Source of the DNA: an uncultured Clostridia bacterium
Lineage (GTDB): Bacteria > Bacillota > Clostridia > Oscillospirales > CAG-272
Reading direction: 5' to 3'
Length of the DNA stretch: 10,636 nt
NCBI GenBank assembly: GCA_904501765.1
Contig: CAJGCM010000071.1
Location: 1 to 10,636 of the forward strand
Each line of letters starts with the position of its first letter. The first letter of the stretch is position 1. Under the pieces are notes generated by a model, which worked only from the letters and a program-made list of their open reading frames with translations, did no database searches and was not told the origin of the DNA. A program made the translations under genes and the position numbers. Positions 1 through 6,359 of this stretch are shown piece by piece.

Positions 1-133
1 CGAAATATAAATTGTCAAGATTGTGAAGGAGAATTAGTTGCTCAAATTTTAACACGACTCCGACAAAACGTGAAGAAAGGTCGGTACGTGTGATTTCTTG
101 CTGTTTTGGAAACGGCATTGTTGGGTTCCTCAT
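1..133 (-). CDS. Possible partial small protein, N-terminus only
   Basis: The ATG at 131-133 (minus strand) follows AGGTGG at a 4-base spacing. It opens a frame of 44 codons that continues past the window edge, beginning MRNPTMPFPKQQEITR. Upstream on the same strand is a TATAAT at 180-185, 17 bases from a poor -35 (TGGCGA, 203-208), so a short transcript with a roughly 40-base leader is possible. I recognise no domain, and the codon use is unlike the neighbouring genes. The same frame is open further upstream to position 334. It could equally be chance openness inside a structured RNA region, so confidence is low. Confidence 0.25.
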   Translation of the reverse strand, partial: MRNPTMPFPKQQEITRTDLSSRFVGVVLKFEQLILLHNLDNLYF

Positions 134-334
134 TGGTCCACCTGTACCGCTTACCTGAAATTTTACATCGGTACGGAATATTATAAAGTGGTAGTTAGTT
201 GTTCGCCATAGTCGAAGATACCTGCACTTTGCGTCTGAACAGCAAGCTCTTCGACCTTCGACTTTCGAGCTTCTGGAGAGGTGTGTGAACCAGAGCGCCC
301 ACGGCGCCAGCTTCAAAAGTGGAACTACGCCCAT
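1..334. other. Unassigned left edge with several hairpins
   Basis: No gene in this stretch can be named. Short inverted repeats seen directly are 60-64 with 80-84 (CCGAC/GTCGG), 144-149 with 169-174 (GTACCG/CGGTAC), 201-204 with 237-240, 244-249 with 267-272 (AAGCTC/GAGCTT) and 295-299 with 303-307 (GCGCC/GGCGC, 3-nt loop). On the minus strand one frame stays open from an ATG at 334 to the window edge (111 codons), but that ATG has no ribosome binding site and abuts the tRNA terminator. A second minus frame is open to a stop just before the -10-like element at 180-185. On the plus strand, frame 1 is open from base 1 to a TGA at 91-93. Overlapping open frames together with many hairpins fit either a small gene at the edge or a structured non-coding RNA beside the tRNA. 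I cannot decide between them. Confidence 0.35.
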
Positions 335-377
335 CAACAACAAAAGCCACCCCGTAAAGGAGTGGCTTTTGTTGTTG
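335..377 (-). terminator. Terminator of tRNA-Gln, symmetric and possibly bidirectional
   Basis: A 16-bp perfect stem (335-350 with 362-377) with an 11-base loop. The GC core GCCAC/GTGGC is flanked by AAAA on one side and TTTTGTTGTTG on the other, so read on the minus strand the core hairpin is followed by a T-rich run. The plus strand looks almost the same, so it could also stop transcription coming from the left. The base of the stem includes the last two bases of the encoded tRNA CCA end. Confidence 0.85.
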
Positions 378-450
378 GCAGGGGTAGCTGGATTTGAACC
401 AGCGAATAGAGGAGTCAAAGTCCTGTGCCTTACCGCTTGGCTATACCCCT
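376..450 (-). tRNA. tRNA-Gln (anticodon UUG), CCA encoded
   Basis: The minus strand folds into a complete 75-base cloverleaf: acceptor AGGGGTA/TACCCCT, D arm GCC/GGC with a 9-base loop, anticodon loop CTTTGAC, T arm GCTGG/CCAGC with loop TTCAAAT, discriminator G and encoded CCA (376-378). The anticodon TTG lies at 416-418 (CAA on the plus strand) and reads glutamine codons. The outermost anticodon-stem position is a C-C mismatch (27-43), a small departure from the ideal fold. The gene is a single transcription unit between its own promoter (493-521) and terminator (335-377). U34 of this tRNA class normally carries a modified wobble uridine, which is relevant to mnmM in this window. Confidence 0.97.
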
Positions 451-492
451 ATTAAATTTTATGCGTTGGCGACCAAAGTGGCAACATCAAAG

Positions 493-521
493 ATTATATC
501 ATAAAAATGTGGCTGTGTCAA
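493..521 (-). promoter_or_regulatory. Consensus sigma-A promoter of tRNA-Gln
   Basis: On the minus strand TTGACA (516-521) and TATAAT (493-498) are separated by exactly 17 bases, matching both consensus boxes perfectly. Transcription should start near 486, giving a leader of about 35 bases that is removed by 5' processing of the tRNA at 450. No other gene lies between it and the tRNA. Confidence 0.92.
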
Positions 522-571
522 TATTTACAGTGAAAATAAAAGCAATTTAAAATATTGCATAGCGGTGTCAC

Positions 572-606
572 AAAAACCGCCCTCACAGCAAAACGCTTGA
601 GGGCGG
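572..606 (-). terminator. Terminator of the ThuA-like gene
   Basis: A 9-bp perfect stem CCGCCCTCA/TGAGGGCGG (577-585 with 598-606), followed on the minus strand by TTTTT (572-576). It lies about 35 bases beyond the stop codon of the ThuA-like gene and separates it from the tRNA-Gln promoter. Confidence 0.92.
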
Positions 607-639
607 AAAATATGTGAAAATGTAATTTTTTAAAGAATT

Positions 640-1368
640 TTACATAACGTAATCGCCTTCGTCGGTAATTTTTCTTACGTGAGGACAGTCGACTGTGTTT
701 CTGTACGTAGGGGCAATGAATCTGACGGCATTTTTTATAACCCTCTGTATTTCGGGATTGTAATAGGTTTTGTAATTTTCGTCACCGGGTCTGAAATAGA
801 ATATTTTGCCGTTTCCTCTTTCGTAAAGACAGCCGGAGCGGAACACCTCACCGCCCGAGAAATTGCTGATAAACAGGAGCTTGTCGGGAGTGGGGATAAC
901 GAAGGGCTCACCGTACATTTCCTCTTCTTCGAGAATAATGCATCTGTCAATGCCTTGTGTTATGGGATGAGAAGGCTCTGTAACCCAGAGTATTTCCTTG
1001 TCACCGTTACGCCAGGTAAGGTTGCAGGAGGTTCCGAGCAGATATTTAAAGGGCTTCGAATGGTGAGCCGAATGAAGAACAATTAGCCCCATCCCCGAAA
1101 GCACCGCATCTCTTACCATATACGCCACTTCGTCGGGGACGTCGCCGTGCTTCATATGTCCCCACCAGATAAGAACGTCAGTTTCCTCAAGAATTTCTTT
1201 TGAAATACCGCAATTTTCGTCCTGAAGAGTTGCGCATTTAACCTCTATATCCTCTTCTGCTCCGAGAAATTCGGCAATGCATCCGTGAATTCCGTCGGGA
1301 TAATTCTTCTTGAATTTTTCTTCTACTCTTTCGTGCTCATATTCGTTCCAAACAAGTACTCTTATCAT
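640..1368 (-). CDS. ThuA-like domain protein (class I glutamine amidotransferase-like fold)
   Basis: A full-length 242-residue protein of the ThuA family (trehalose utilisation protein A). The family has a flavodoxin/glutamine-amidotransferase-like fold but no amidotransferase partner; its reaction is not settled, although members are tied to sugar metabolism. Visible landmarks are the N-terminal strand MIRVLVWNEY, WWGH at 68-71, the LIVLHSAHH segment around 96-103, HPIT at 134-137 and the C-terminal YFRPGDENYKTYYNP block (191-205), which is the most typical ThuA signature. There is no signal peptide, so it is presumably cytoplasmic. The ATG is preceded by AGAGGTG four bases upstream, which fixes the start. 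It stands alone: divergent from cca, with its own terminator at 572-606 and no sugar transporter or oxidoreductase in view. The family call is firm; the substrate is unknown. Confidence 0.88.
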   Translation of the reverse strand: MIRVLVWNEYEHERVEEKFKKNYPDGIHGCIAEFLGAEEDIEVKCATLQDENCGISKEILEETDVLIWWGHMKHGDVPDEVAYMVRDAVLSGMGLIVLHSAHHSKPFKYLLGTSCNLTWRNGDKEILWVTEPSHPITQGIDRCIILEEEEMYGEPFVIPTPDKLLFISNFSGGEVFRSGCLYERGNGKIFYFRPGDENYKTYYNPEIQRVIKNAVRFIAPTYRNTVDCPHVRKITDEGDYVM

Positions 1369-1427
1369 TTTTCACCTCTTAAATTAAGTTTTATCTTTTC
1401 TTTGCAAAATATATAGCAAAGTTGCGA

Positions 1428-1474
1428 ATTATATGATATAATACATTTGTAACAAATTATTTGAGCTTTGTCAA
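1428..1474 (-). promoter_or_regulatory. Candidate promoter(s) of the ThuA-like gene
   Basis: Two readings are possible on the minus strand. One is TATAAT (1428-1433) with TTGTTA (1450-1455) at a 16-base spacing. The other is a perfect TTGACA (1469-1474) 17 bases from TACAAA (1446-1451). Either leaves a leader of several tens of bases before the ATG at 1368. The TATAAT version overlaps the plus-strand -10 of cca in a symmetric element. Confidence 0.55.
1434..1442 (+). promoter_or_regulatory. Candidate extended -10 promoter of cca
   Basis: TGATATAAT is an extended -10 (TGn followed by a perfect TATAAT at 1437-1442). The -35 region 17 bases upstream (1414-1419, TAGCAA) is poor, as is usual for extended -10 promoters. 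Transcription would start near 1449, giving a leader of roughly 160 bases before cca with no clear riboswitch or terminator in it. Confidence 0.5.
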
Positions 1475-1606
1475 GTGATTTGTTAACAGTTTTTAGAAAA
1501 TTCGACCACAATCGGGCTATCTGTGCCGTTACTTGTAAAAAAGCACCGGACAAAAGCTTCTGACCCTTGGTAACAGTCGGCAAGAAAATAAGAAAGGAAT
1601 TCTGAT

Positions 1607-2812
1607 ATGAGCGATTTATCAGCCTTCGAGAAAACAATTCCCTCCGATGCCTTGAGCTTAATAAATGCCCTTGAGGCTGCAGGGTATGAAGCGTATATAG
1701 TAGGTGGCCCCGTCAGGGATATTCTGATAGGAAGAATTCCTTGCGATTACGATATAACAACCTCTGCCGAGGTGGGCGAGGTGAAAAGGGTATTCAGCGA
1801 CAAAAAAACTGTTGATACGGGCATCCTTCACGGCACCGTAACCGTTGTTGTGAACGGCGTCCCTTACGAAATTACAACCTACAGAGAAGACGGAGAATAT
1901 CTGGATTCCAGGCACCCCGTGTCAGTTTCTTTCACAAAAAGCATCGAAGAGGATCTTAAGCGCCGTGACTTCACTGTAAATGCTATGGCATACAGCCCCA
2001 CAAGAGGACTTCTCGACCTTCACGGGGGATGCGAGGATGCTGCCCGAAAAATAATAAGAGCGGTAGGCAATGCCGAGCGCCGCTTTGAGGAGGATGCCCT
2101 CAGAATTTTAAGAGCTCTTCGCTTTGGCGCAACTCTTGATTTTGAAATCGAGGGAAAAACAGCGGAGGCGCTTGTTGCGAAACGACAGCTGCTGTTAAAA
2201 ATTTCGGCAGAGCGAATTTTTGCGGAATTGAAAAAGCTCCTCGCAGGCTCCGCCTCGTACAGAGTTATATCGGAGTTTTCGTCTGTGTTTGAGCTTATTC
2301 TCCCGGAACTTGCTCCCCTGAAAATGCCAGAAGAGGCGGGGTGGGCGGATTTAAGCTTCGAGGATAGATTAGCCATTCTTTTTGCCTTGAATTCGAATTC
2401 GGTAGCAGTCGCATGCGCAGCTAACAGATTAAAATGGGATAACAGCTTGCGTGATAGGATTTCAAAAACAGTAGCGCTTATTTCCTCTTTACCTGCGGAT
2501 AACGATACGTCGGCCAGAGAATTTTTACTTTCCGGTGAGGATTCTATCCTTCTTTCTGCGCTCCGCATAGGCAGAGTGATGTCGCTTGTGACAGACAGCA
2601 CCGTGATGCGTGTTAAGAAACTTATCACCGAGGACATGCCGAGAAAAGTCAGCCATCTTGCAATAAAAGGTTCGGATATTTCAGCCCTTGGCGCTAAGGG
2701 GGAAGCTATCGGGGAGGTTTTGAAGCTCCTTCTCAAGGGCGTGTGCCTCGGAGAGCTTGAAAATGATAGGTGTGCGCTTATAAACGAGGCAAAAGCTCAT
2801 ATTAAACCATAG
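1607..2812 (+). CDS. cca: CCA tRNA nucleotidyltransferase
   Basis: Adds or repairs the 3'-terminal CCA of tRNAs using CTP and ATP, without a nucleic acid template, in the cytoplasm. At 401 residues it is in the usual range for bacterial class II CCA enzymes. Landmarks in order: GGPVRD at 33-38 and the metal-binding DYD at 47-49 of the polymerase-beta-type head; RRDFTVNA at 119-126; the nucleotide-selecting EDALR (EDxxR) at 162-166; ERIFAE (ERxxxE) at 202-207; then a helical RNA-binding body and tail to the C-terminus. The start is supported by AAAGGA (1593-1598) eight bases before the ATG. It is monocistronic, with a strong terminator 27 bases after the stop. The only tRNA in the window encodes its own CCA, so here the enzyme would be needed for repair or for other tRNAs. 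The alternative, poly(A) polymerase, is less likely because that enzyme class is typical of Gram-negative bacteria. Confidence 0.95.
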   Translation: MSDLSAFEKTIPSDALSLINALEAAGYEAYIVGGPVRDILIGRIPCDYDITTSAEVGEVKRVFSDKKTVDTGILHGTVTVVVNGVPYEITTYREDGEYLDSRHPVSVSFTKSIEEDLKRRDFTVNAMAYSPTRGLLDLHGGCEDAARKIIRAVGNAERRFEEDALRILRALRFGATLDFEIEGKTAEALVAKRQLLLKISAERIFAELKKLLAGSASYRVISEFSSVFELILPELAPLKMPEEAGWADLSFEDRLAILFALNSNSVAVACAANRLKWDNSLRDRISKTVALISSLPADNDTSAREFLLSGEDSILLSALRIGRVMSLVTDSTVMRVKKLITEDMPRKVSHLAIKGSDISALGAKGEAIGEVLKLLLKGVCLGELENDRCALINEAKAHIKP

Positions 2813-2838
2813 TGCGTTTCGTTTTTTAATTTGTTTTT

Positions 2839-2884
2839 ATACGGCAAACGACCTTGTAAATCACGGTTGCTTGCCGTATTTTTT
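2839..2884 (+). terminator. Terminator of cca
   Basis: A 9-bp perfect stem ATACGGCAA/TTGCCGTAT (2839-2847 with 2871-2879), extended inward by CGACC/GGTTG (2849-2853 with 2865-2869, one G-U pair) and followed by TTTTT (2880-2884). Confidence 0.93.
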
Positions 2885-2913
2885 GTCTACAAATTCACCT
2901 TGGCAACATATTA

Positions 2914-2980
2914 TATAATAAGGAACAAATAAAATTAAAGCAGTATGGCTATGCCAGAAGAGGCAGCTTAAATTTGTTCC
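2914..2980 (+). promoter_or_regulatory. -10 box followed by a hairpin-forming leader
   Basis: A perfect TATAAT lies at 2914-2919, but no good -35 is found at the right distance (2891-2896 reads AAATTC). Directly after it, GGAACAAAT (2922-2930) pairs perfectly with ATTTGTTCC (2972-2980). Inside are two mutually exclusive small stems: TGGC-TAT-GCCA (2946-2956) and TGCC-loop-GGCA (2952-2965). The 5' end of the DapF-like mRNA would therefore be a closed stem-loop ending 26 bases before its ATG. I match it to no known riboswitch class. Confidence 0.4.
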
Positions 2981-3006
2981 AAATGTAGAAAACGTGGCGG
3001 CGACCT

Positions 3007-3729
3007 ATGGAGATATATAAGATTGACACCTTCGGATGCAGCTTTTATTTTTTGAAGGGTGAAGGAGATAATTTCTCTGTGCCGTCGGGGGAAAGCGCAT
3101 ACGCCGTGCGACTGAGAGTTTCTGAAAAGTGTGATTTTTTCCTTGAGCCCCAAGAGGAAAAGGATATTTTTTTGCCCGATTTATACCGAGCTACTCAACT
3201 GTTTCTTACACGGGTGAGGGGGTATCCCGGTGGGGAGTATGAAATTATGACACCAAAAGGTAAGGCGAATTTGCGTTTAAGGGGCGATGGCTTGTGCGGT
3301 GGAGAGGTGGGACGCTTCAGCCTTTTGGAGAAAAACAGGACCTATCAGCTTTCGGACGGCGAGGTTTCTGTCGCATCGGTTCTGTCACCGAGAGGGGTCT
3401 ATCTTCTTACCCACAGCGCCTGTGTTGAAAATTTTGATATTGAAAAGCTCGGCTCTGAGCTAAGCCTGGCGGCAAATGGGAACTTCCCCCTTGGAGTCAT
3501 TGCTCTTAGCGGCTGTGACGGTCGATACGCCTTTCGTGCCTTCGCAAGCGGAAAAGAGGCAGATTCCTGCGCATTCGCAGCTGCCGCCCTTTATGCAAGG
3601 GAGGTTATGGGGGAGGGGAAGGATTCTTTTTCAGTCAGCTGCGGTAGCGCTGTGGCTTACGTGGTCTTGGAGCATCAAAGGGTCAGTGTTTTTTCACACG
3701 GTGCGGGAGTATTCAGACTTTTTTCATGA
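3007..3729 (+). CDS. Degenerate diaminopimelate epimerase-like protein
   Basis: A 240-residue protein that follows the DapF layout but lacks part of the active site. The opening EIYKIDTFGCSFYFL matches the place of the DapF start (FxKxxGxGNDF). LLTHSACVENFDIEKLG (133-149) matches the GNPHxVxFVxDxxxxxxG region. RAFASGKEADSCAFAAAA (177-194) matches the segment RxWERGxGETLACGTGACA, with Cys188 in the position of the second catalytic cysteine but AFA in place of GTG. The C-terminal VSVFSHGAGVFRLF resembles the DapF end. The first catalytic cysteine motif (GNGxRC) is absent; DLYRATQLF (58-66) lies in its place. Racemase activity by the two-cysteine mechanism is therefore unlikely. The ATG is the first possible start after an in-frame TAG at 2986-2988, and its ribosome binding site is weak. 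It has its own terminator. The fold assignment is by motif reading; function unknown. Confidence 0.65.
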   Translation: MEIYKIDTFGCSFYFLKGEGDNFSVPSGESAYAVRLRVSEKCDFFLEPQEEKDIFLPDLYRATQLFLTRVRGYPGGEYEIMTPKGKANLRLRGDGLCGGEVGRFSLLEKNRTYQLSDGEVSVASVLSPRGVYLLTHSACVENFDIEKLGSELSLAANGNFPLGVIALSGCDGRYAFRAFASGKEADSCAFAAAALYAREVMGEGKDSFSVSCGSAVAYVVLEHQRVSVFSHGAGVFRLFS

Positions 3730-3767
3730 TAAGGGCACATGCTTAATCCCGAGGAGTTATAAACCCG

Positions 3768-3810
3768 AAGGAGCGTTTACGTCGCATTTTGCGCTATTCG
3801 CTCCTTTTTT
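3768..3810 (+). terminator. Terminator of the DapF-like gene
   Basis: Stem AAGGAGCG/CGCTCCTT (3768-3775 with 3799-3806), with a small inner CGC/GCG pairing in the loop, and a T run ending at 3810. It lies about 40 bases after the stop codon and separates this gene from rqcH. Confidence 0.9.
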
Positions 3811-3871
3811 GACGGCATTTACAGCAGCATCGCCAACAAATAAAATACTTTTCCAACTTACCTCTCCTCTC

Positions 3872-3900
3872 TTGACTAATCGGTGTATCTGTGCTAAAAT
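3872..3900 (+). promoter_or_regulatory. Promoter of rqcH
   Basis: TTGACT (3872-3877) and TAAAAT (3895-3900) with a 17-base spacer. The transcript would begin near 3907, about 28 bases before the ATG at 3935. This supports 3935 as the true rqcH start, rather than any start further upstream in the same open frame. Confidence 0.8.
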
Positions 3901-3934
3901 AAATATAATATTTTATGTGCGGGCGGATGTAAGA

Positions 3935-5677
3935 ATGGCGTTTGATGCTTGTATGATGAGGGCTGTGCTGTCGGAATTTTCAGGCAGTTTCCCCGAGGGA
4001 AAAATTGAAAAAATATTGCAGCCGGTTTCTGATGAGATAGCGCTTGTCCTCCACCATGGCAAGAGCGGCGGAAGACTGGTGTTTAACGTGGGACCTAATG
4101 CGCCGAGACTTCAGCTGTCGGACGTGGCAAAAGAAAATCCGAAAGCCGCTCCGATGTTTTGTATGTTCCTTCGCAAAAGGCTTAGCGGAGCTAAAATAAC
4201 CGGGGTCAGACAGCCGGGCTTTGACCGTATTGCGGAATTTTCCGTTTCCGGATACGACGATATGGGATTCCCCACAGAGATGCTTATCGTCTGCGAAATT
4301 ATGGGAAAGTACGCAAACTTTATTCTTCTTGACGGAGAGAGAAAAATTATTTCAGCTCTCAAAATAATCGACTTTGCCGCAAGCACCGTGCGTCAGGTGT
4401 TGCCAGGTATGAAATATCAGCCCCCCGTAATGCCCGAGGGCAAAATACCGCCAACGGAAATGACCGAGGAGGAGCTCAGGCGCCGCTTGTCGGATGCTCA
4501 GGCGGGCAGAAGTGTCGAAAAATTTATAACAACCGTCTATTCCGGCGTTGCTACCCAAATTGCCCACGAGCTGACCTTCAGAGCAACGGGAAATATAGAC
4601 ACGCCCCTTGAGGAGGCGAACCGCGAGAAGCTTATAAGGGTTCTTCTCGAATGGCAGTCGCTTCTTTGCCGAGAGGACTATGCTCCAACGGTGGCGATAG
4701 ACAGAAACGGAAAACCCTGCGACTATTCCTATATGGATATAACCTATCTTTCGGATAGCTGCGAGTACCGCCGCTTTGATAGCTTCAGAGAGCTTTTCGA
4801 TATGTATTATGCGGAGCGGGACAGGCTTGAGAAAATACACCAGAGAGCGAAGGATATAAAGACGCTCCTTTCAAATACGAAGGCAAGAACGGAAAGGAAG
4901 CTCACCATACAGAGGGAAGCGCTTCTTGAGAGCGCTAAGGGCGAAGAATATAAGAAGCTCGGCGACCTTATCACTGCGAATATTTATAAGCTTAAACGGG
5001 GTGACGAGGTCTTGTTTGCCACCGATTATTATTCAGATGGATGCCCCGAAATAAGAATTTCACTTGATTCAAGGCTCTCTGGCGCTGCGAACGCTCAGAG
5101 AATGTATAAGCTCTATGCAAAATGCAAAAAGGCGTCAGAGGTATTAGTAGATCAAATAGCCCTTTGGGAGTCGGAGCTGAAATACCTTGATAGCGTTTCG
5201 GCATTCCTTGAGAGCGCAGAGTGTGAGCAGGATATTATTGATATAAGGGACGAGCTGTATAAAGCGGGCTATGGCTCCCGAATGAAGGGGTACAGACCGA
5301 CAAAAAGCTCCTCGTCAAAGCCTCATAAATTTGTAACGAGCGGCGGCTTTACCCTGCTCGTTGGAAAAAACAACACGCAGAACGATTATCTGACATTCAA
5401 GATGGCAGAAAAAGGGGACTTGTGGTTTCACGTCAAGGATTTACCAGGTTCCCACGTCATTATGATAACTGATGGCGCCGAGCCATCGGAGCGGGATTAT
5501 ACCGAGGCAGCCGAAATTGCGGCAGGGTATTCGAAGGCAACGGCGGATTTGGTTGCGGTTGACTACACGAGAGTTAAAAACGTGAAAAAGCCCACAGGCT
5601 CAAAGCCGGGCTTCGTTATTTACAAAACCAACTTTACGGCATACGTAAGACCAAGGAAGGAAATAGACGGCAAATAA
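3935..5677 (+). CDS. rqcH: Ribosome quality control protein RqcH (Rqc2/NEMF, NFACT family)
   Basis: A 580-residue protein that binds obstructed 50S subunits carrying peptidyl-tRNA and recruits tRNA-Ala so that C-terminal alanine tails are added to stalled chains, marking them for proteolysis. The N-terminal NFACT-N domain starts at residue 1 with MAFDACMMRAVLSEF. Asp97-Arg98 (in GFDRIAEF) fall at exactly the positions of the pair required in Bacillus subtilis RqcH. A charged coiled-coil region begins near residue 290 (YAERDRLEKIHQRAK), and the NFACT-R (DUF814) domain begins near 470 with GGFTLLVGKNNTQNDYL and LWFHVKDLPGSHV. The older name is fibronectin-binding protein A-like. The frame is open upstream as far as 3476, but that part overlaps the previous gene, its terminator and the rqcH promoter. 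The ribosome binding site (GGCGGA) is weak. It is probably co-transcribed with mnmM, 53 bases downstream. Confidence 0.95.
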   Translation: MAFDACMMRAVLSEFSGSFPEGKIEKILQPVSDEIALVLHHGKSGGRLVFNVGPNAPRLQLSDVAKENPKAAPMFCMFLRKRLSGAKITGVRQPGFDRIAEFSVSGYDDMGFPTEMLIVCEIMGKYANFILLDGERKIISALKIIDFAASTVRQVLPGMKYQPPVMPEGKIPPTEMTEEELRRRLSDAQAGRSVEKFITTVYSGVATQIAHELTFRATGNIDTPLEEANREKLIRVLLEWQSLLCREDYAPTVAIDRNGKPCDYSYMDITYLSDSCEYRRFDSFRELFDMYYAERDRLEKIHQRAKDIKTLLSNTKARTERKLTIQREALLESAKGEEYKKLGDLITANIYKLKRGDEVLFATDYYSDGCPEIRISLDSRLSGAANAQRMYKLYAKCKKASEVLVDQIALWESELKYLDSVSAFLESAECEQDIIDIRDELYKAGYGSRMKGYRPTKSSSSKPHKFVTSGGFTLLVGKNNTQNDYLTFKMAEKGDLWFHVKDLPGSHVIMITDGAEPSERDYTEAAEIAAGYSKATADLVAVDYTRVKNVKKPTGSKPGFVIYKTNFTAYVRPRKEIDGK

Positions 5678-5730
5678 GCCTGTGAGAGTAGCGCTTTGTC
5701 GCAGGGCGACATTTGCCGAAAGGGTAAAAT

Positions 5731-6312
5731 ATGGTTGATTTAACAGGACTTCACAAGCATTTCATACTACAGCACCTTGCAGAGGGCGAGGTAGCGGTGG
5801 ATTTCACCATGGGTAACGGAAACGATACTCTATTCCTTTCAAAAGCGGTAGGCGAGGGAGGCAGAGTTTACGCCTTTGATATTCAAAAAGAGGCGCTCGA
5901 GTCCACGAAAGCCCATCTCACCGAATGCGGAGCGCCGGAAAATTATACGCTTATATGCGCCTCTCACCACAGAGTCCGTGAATTTGTAAAGGAGCCTATA
6001 AAGGCGGGAATTTTCAATTTAGGATATCTGCCGCGCAGCGGAAGAAAAAGCGTAACCACCATGAGAGAAACCACAATGCCCGCAGTAGAGGCGGCAATAG
6101 ATATGCTCCTGCCCGACGGTGTTCTTATAATTGCTATATATCCGGGGCATGAGGAAGGCGCCCTTGAAGGGGATATGCTCAGGGAATATTTTAAAACTCT
6201 CTCCCGTTTCAGAATCTGTGCATCCGAGTTCAGAATACTCAATTCAAAGGATTCCCCCTACTTCTTCCTTGTTGAAAAGTCAGCGAGAGTCGACTTTGGA
6301 AAATACGAATAA
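5731..6312 (+). CDS. mnmM: tRNA wobble-uridine methyltransferase MnmM (YtqB family)
   Basis: A 193-residue class I SAM-dependent methyltransferase of the family once called putative rRNA methylase (YtqB). The B. subtilis member was identified as MnmM, which makes mnm5(s2)U34 in tRNA by methylating the 5-aminomethyl group. Motif I is VDFTMGNGNDTLFL (23-36), the acidic residue that binds the SAM ribose is probably Asp50 in YAFDIQ, and the family signature NLGYLP is at 96-101, followed by a second conserved block around IAIYPGHEEG. Length is normal for the family. AAAGGG (5719-5724), six bases before the ATG, fixes the start. It follows rqcH at 53 bases with only a small hairpin (GTCGC/GCGAC, 5698-5710) and no T run, so the two probably form an operon. 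The family call is strong; the exact tRNA targets are inferred. Confidence 0.9.
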   Translation: MVDLTGLHKHFILQHLAEGEVAVDFTMGNGNDTLFLSKAVGEGGRVYAFDIQKEALESTKAHLTECGAPENYTLICASHHRVREFVKEPIKAGIFNLGYLPRSGRKSVTTMRETTMPAVEAAIDMLLPDGVLIIAIYPGHEEGALEGDMLREYFKTLSRFRICASEFRILNSKDSPYFFLVEKSARVDFGKYE

Positions 6313-6359
6313 GACAGCTTTTTAAGACAGACCAAAATCATAAAAAAGCGAGATACAAC

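Noticed and set aside
679..1086. Plus-strand open frame of 135 codons
   Set aside because: It lies entirely opposite the well-supported ThuA-like gene, has no convincing ribosome binding site and no recognisable domain.
2020..2736. Minus-strand open frame of 238 codons
   Set aside because: It is antisense to the conserved core of cca and rich in Ser, Arg and Ala as expected for a shadow frame.
2324..2964. A 14-base exact match (ATGCCAGAAGAGGC) at 2324-2337 in cca and 2951-2964 in the next leader
   Set aside because: A match this short is compatible with chance in a 10-kb window, and the flanks share nothing.
2951..2971. Tiny open frame (six codons and a stop) in the DapF-like leader as a leader peptide
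   Set aside because: It has no ribosome binding site and no run of identical codons; it coincides with the hairpin and is probably accidental.
3476..3934. In-frame upstream extension of rqcH giving a 733-residue protein
   Set aside because: It overlaps the DapF-like gene, the terminator at 3768-3810 and the promoter at 3872-3900; the NFACT-N domain begins at 3935, and Asp97-Arg98 numbering fits that start.
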